Below are positions 18,069 to 20,840 of a stretch of 20,840 nucleotides of DNA, piece by piece. Positions within the stretch are counted from its first letter, which is position 1, and each line of letters begins with the position of its first letter. The translations under genes were made by a program, and so were the position numbers. Source of the DNA: Chrysochromulina tobinii (lineage: Eukaryota; Haptophyta; Prymnesiales; Chrysochromulinaceae); assembly GCA_001275005.1 (NCBI GenBank), contig JWZX01001142.1, positions 1 through 20,840 of the forward strand, in the 5' to 3' direction. The notes below the pieces were generated by a model that ran no database searches, had not been told where the DNA came from, and saw only the letters and a list, made by a program, of their open reading frames with translations.

Positions 18069-18530
18069 GGTCGGGGCTCCGGGAGGAGTGCGACGAACGC
18101 ATTCTTCCGCTCGCGTTCCGCGGCCACGCTCGCTTTCCCAAAGGGGCCCCTCCCTCGGCTTTCCTCGGCCGCGTCCCAGACAGTAAGTTTCGTCGCGGTT
18201 ACCTGAACTGACCAGTAACCAGTAACCCCAAGCTTTTTGAGTATAGCGAAAATTATACATATCCGCCGCCCCGTTCACTAATTGGGGATCCCCGAGCCAG
18301 GTTGTGCTTGATTTCGCTGGGGAGCGACTCTACTCTTTAGTACGAAGTACGCTCATCTCTCTTGCACTACGTAGGTCGCTCACCTCACCTGCTCCGCGCG
18401 TGGAAGTCATCATGTCGCTCTCAAATGAAAAGCGCTATCTTTTTCGACGACTAGATCCATGCGTGTTCGGTGTTGCTGTTGGCGGACCTGACAGTGACTT
18501 CTGACTAACCTCAGTGTTTCAAGATCTATT
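18069..18530. other. Intergenic region upstream of the UBA/WW gene
   Basis: This 462-base gap lies between the UBA/WW start codon (-) and the stop of the coiled-coil gene (-). On the minus strand an AT-rich element TATAATTTTCGCTATA lies about 180 bases upstream of the UBA/WW start (about 18243-18258) and is the best TATA-like candidate. GTAACC/GGTAACC words cluster near 18198-18227. The remainder (about 18280-18530) shows no clear coding sequence. Confidence 0.45.
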
Positions 18531-20799
18531 CTACCGCCCAACGTCTAGCTTCCAGGCTGTCCAGCGCCAAGCTTGAAGTGCCGCGTGAAGCCGCAGGCCA
18601 CGCACGCCCGCGAGGGCACGGTGGATGCAGTCGTCGCGCTGCTCGGCCGCCAGCTGCTCCGCGACCGTGTGCCACGACTCCGCCTCGCCACGGAAGTGCG
18701 CGAGCTCCGCATGCTGTCGCTCGAGGGCAGCACGCGCCGCGCTGACCTGCTGGCTGGCCATGGCGCGCAGGGTGGCCTCGCGCGTCTCGGACCACACGTA
18801 GAGCTGGGTGAGGCGCCCGCCTATGCGCTCGGCCTCGGCATGCAAGGCCGTCAGCAGCAGCTGCGGCGCGTGCTGCCGCTCGAAGACTATGCGTGCCTGA
18901 TGGAGGCAATCAGAGGCAATCAGAGGCAATCAGAGGCAATCAGAGGCACTCAGAGGCAATCAGGGGCAATCAGTGGCAATCAGGAGGCAATCAGAGGACT
19001 ATGCGTGCCTGCTCGATGAGCGCCTCAGAGGCAATCAGAGGCCATCAGAGGCCATCAGGAGGCCATCAGGAGGCCATCAGGAGGCAATTAACGACACTCG
19101 CCTGCTCGATGAGTGGCTTGACTACGCTCGGCGCGGCAAAGGCGGTTTTCAACGGCAGCTCGTGCTCCGCGTGCGCGTCCGGCGGGGCCGCCGCCTCCAA
19201 GGGGTAGCGCGGCCGCAGCGCCACGGCTGTCTCACTGTCCAGCACGGCGGCGACGGCGGCGGTGGCGGCCGCGCTCCGTGCGGCCAGCGCGGCGGCCTCA
19301 GGCGCAGCGGAAGCTGCGGCGGCGACGGCGGCGGTGGCGGCCGCTTCCCGTGCGGCCGCCAGCTGCAAGCGTAGCGCTTCGACCTGCGATCTCCACACCG
19401 CCTCGCGTCGGCGTAGCTCCTCGGCTTCGTCTGCGAGGCATCCAAGCTCGCGTGCCTGCCTCGCCGCCGCCTCGGCCTGCCTCGCCGCCGCCTCGGCTTC
19501 GACGCTCGTCTGATGGGCATGGCGCAGAGACAGCTCTGCCTCGAGCTCTGACCGACGCGCCGTCAGCTCCGAACGGAGTGCATCCTGCCTTGCCGACCAC
19601 TCGGACTCGGCCGCCGCGTGCCGCGCCATAAGGGCGCCCTCTCGCTCGGCAACAGCGGCCTCGCGAGCAAGCAGCGCCGCTTGCCGCTGCATCACTGCCG
19701 TCATCGCCGCCGCGGCGTCGGGGGAGGCGGCCGCAGCGGAGGCGACGGCAACGGAGGAGGAGGCATCGGAGGCGGCTCGGTTGGAGGTGCCACTGTTGAG
19801 AGCGCTGTTGTGAGCGCTGGCATCGGAGCAGGCACTGGCCGCCGCGCGTGCCGCAGCGAGCGCCTCCGTCTGCTTCCATAGCTCTCCTTCGAGTGTGTGG
19901 AGCGCCTCGAGTTGCTGCTGCTGCTCGAGTAGCCGGCGCGACTGCACGGCCAGCAGCTGGCCCTGCGCTTCCCTCTGGGCGGCGTGCGCGTGCGCGCGCT
20001 GCGTGGCCTCGAGCAGCAGCTCGCTCTGCGTTGAGAGCTGTTTGCTCTGCGTGACCAGCTGCTCGCCCTGCTTCTCGAGCCGGTGCGTGAGCTCCGCGAT
20101 CTGGCTCGATCTCGCCTCGATCTGGCCCACGAGCACCGAGTGCTGCTCCGCCCACGACGCGAGCTGCGCTTCGCACTCGCGCACGCGCACGCGCAGCGCG
20201 GCCGCGGCCTCGCGAGCCTCGGCCGCCTCGGCCCGCTCCTTTTGGCTCTCCAGGGCGCGCTCGTCGTCCTGCTGCCTCTGCTGCTGCTGCCTCTGCTGCT
20301 CCTCCTGCTGCAGCTGCTGCTTGTGTTCGGCCTGCTCCCGCCGCCAAACCTCAACCGCCCTTTGCGCCTCGTGCCGCTCGCGCCGTAGCCTCTCGCCCGC
20401 CTCGGCCGCATCCGCGGCCTGCGCCGCCACCTGCGCGGCCCGCTGCTCGATCTCGTCCCGCCGCGCCTGAAGCGCGCGCTCGGTTTCGTCCCGCCGCGCC
20501 TCGAGAGTGCTCGCCTCCGCGCGCATGGCGAGCAGCTGCGCACGCACCGTCTCCTCCTGTGAATGGAGGCTCTGCAGATTTCGTTCGATGGACGCGTGCT
20601 GCGACGCGAGCGCCGTCGCGTGCGCCGCGCTTTGCGCCTCGAGCGCCGCCTCACGCCGCCCGGCCGCCGCCTCACGCGCCTCAAGAGCGGCCTCACGCGC
20701 ACTCGCTTCGCTCTCTCGGCAGTTGAGGTCGTGCTCTCGCCGCGCACACTCGGCCGCCCGCGACGCCGCCGCAGACTCGGCTATACGCGCCGCTGCCAT
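18531..20799 (-). CDS. Long coiled-coil protein with two GC-AG introns and a 15-nt mini-exon
   Basis: Modelled exons on the minus strand are 20799-19102, 19023-19009 and 18896-18531, giving 692 residues. ATG 20799 has a full GCCGCCATGG context, but the frame is open to the window edge, so it may extend upstream. Almost the whole protein is Ala/Glu/Arg/Gln-rich coiled coil with long heptad-like runs, including a Gln-rich section (EEQQRQQQQRQQ) and repeated ARQAEAAARQ-type units. The last exon (ARIVFERQHAPQLL...) continues the helix and ends HAALQAWRWTAWKLDVGR. I recognise no family; a centrosomal, flagellar or Golgi coiled-coil scaffold would be typical, without proof. The two introns are phase 0, so skipping the mini-exon (PLIEQ-ALIEQ-ARIV versus PLIEQ-ARIV) also keeps the frame. 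Confidence 0.7.
18897..19008 (-). other. 112-bp GC-AG intron made of ~10-bp repeats
   Basis: On the minus strand the donor is GAGCAG|GCACGC and the acceptor CTCCATCAG|GCACGC. The 15-base sequence CAGGCACGCATAGTC spans the donor (19011-18997) and is repeated exactly across the acceptor (18899-18885). The interior is nearly all tandem TGATTGCCTC-type units. No GT donor gives a comparable in-frame join; a GC donor after CAG is a known minor class. Confidence 0.75.
18900..19087. repeat. Interrupted ~10-11-bp minisatellite (CAGAGGCAAT type)
   Basis: Units of CAGAGGCAAT, CAGAGGCCAT and CAGGAGGCCAT on the plus strand, interrupted at 18997-19023 by the mini-exon and duplicated splice flank. It occupies nearly all of both introns of the coiled-coil gene. 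Its reverse complement (ATTGCCTCTG) matches the word seen twice in the intron at 3291-3355. Confidence 0.85.
19009..19023 (-). other. 15-nt mini-exon (ALIEQ) derived from duplicated flank
   Basis: The sequence GCGCTCATCGAGCAG between the two introns repeats the end of the preceding exon (CCACTCATCGAGCAG). It encodes ALIEQ after PLIEQ. Its presence is inferred from the repeat structure and splice signals; the alternative is one combined 205-bp intron (18897-19101) that also preserves the frame. Confidence 0.55.
19024..19101 (-). other. 78-bp GC-AG intron with TGATGGCCTC repeats
   Basis: On the minus strand the donor is GAGCAG|GCGAGT and the acceptor CCTCTGAG|GCGCTC. CTCATCGAGCAGGC occurs at the donor (19113-19100) and, exactly, just past the acceptor (19020-19007), a 14-base direct repeat 93 bp apart. 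The interior consists of TGATGGCCTC(C) units, a variant of the repeat in the neighbouring intron. Confidence 0.7.
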
Positions 20800-20840
20800 G
20801 GCGGCCGCCGCCCCCGCCGCCCCCCCCCCCGCCCCCGCCG

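Noticed and set aside
18069-18278. Upstream Met at 18278 as start of the UBA/WW protein
   Set aside because: The extra 70 residues look like translated leader, with an AT-rich TATA-like part and an uneven composition. The Met at 18068 has a strong ACCATGG context.
18897-19101. Minisatellite taken as protein-coding repeat of the coiled-coil gene
   Set aside because: The frame entering from exon 1 stops at TGA soon after 19070, the repeat is not a multiple of three throughout, and coding sequence resumes in phase after the GC-AG splice sites.
19298-20347. 349-codon and other overlapping frames on the minus strand and plus-strand frames in the coiled-coil gene
   Set aside because: They are Arg/Ala-rich shadows of the coiled-coil frame and show no domain. 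The chosen frame continues in phase across the introns.

Overview
This window is nuclear DNA from a eukaryote, most likely a GC-rich unicellular alga. A haptophyte or pelagophyte fits best, but the lineage is inferred from style only. The reasons are long, nearly intron-free GC-rich genes, SPPP-type and Ala-rich low-complexity coding tracts, ankyrin, EF-hand, IQ, Fringe-like and FkbM families, and a few short introns with GT-AG or GC-AG ends. No operons, bacterial ribosome sites, rRNA, convincing tRNA or CRISPR array are present.

Layout from left to right. (1) 1-4759 (+) is the 3' part of a very large modular protein: Glu/Lys tract, helical region, EQ-repeat, two EF-hands, concanavalin-A-like fold, one 65-bp intron, ankyrin repeats, Cys-rich zinc finger, acidic tail. 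(2) 5356-6786 (+) is a Fringe-like glycosyltransferase. (3) 7013-12031 (+) is a single-exon protein of 1672 residues with a coiled-coil/armadillo-like N-terminus, an Ala/Thr/Pro tract, an AAAEK helix and IQ motifs. (4) 12578-13606 (-) is an FkbM-type methyltransferase. It shares a 298-bp divergent promoter region with (5) 13905-16663 (+), an ankyrin-repeat histone deacetylase with one 134-bp intron. (6) 17328-18068 (-) is a small protein with UBA-like and WW-like domains. (7) 18531-20799 (-) is a long coiled-coil protein whose 3' part contains two GC-AG introns around a 15-nt mini-exon.

The most striking observation concerns the introns. All four recognisable introns, in three unrelated genes, contain related short repeats of the TGATTGCCTC / GAGTGCCTCTGA / TGATGRCCTC type. 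All four are also bounded by direct repeats of 11-20 bp that span the splice sites. This is the signature expected of introners (intron-generating mobile elements) with target duplication. In the last gene the duplicated target appears to have become a 15-nt exon. A second unusual signal is a 750-bp tract in gene 3 where an alternative frame stays open and reads as an SPPP-rich protein, while the main frame reads Ala/Thr/Val. The two tract copies differ mainly at positions that are third-codon positions in the alternative frame.

The genes do not form an obvious pathway. They cover calcium and ubiquitin-type scaffolding, glycosylation, methylation, chromatin deacetylation and cytoskeletal coiled coils, which is typical of gene-dense eukaryotic neighbourhoods. 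All boundaries are predictions from sequence alone, without transcripts or homology searches.
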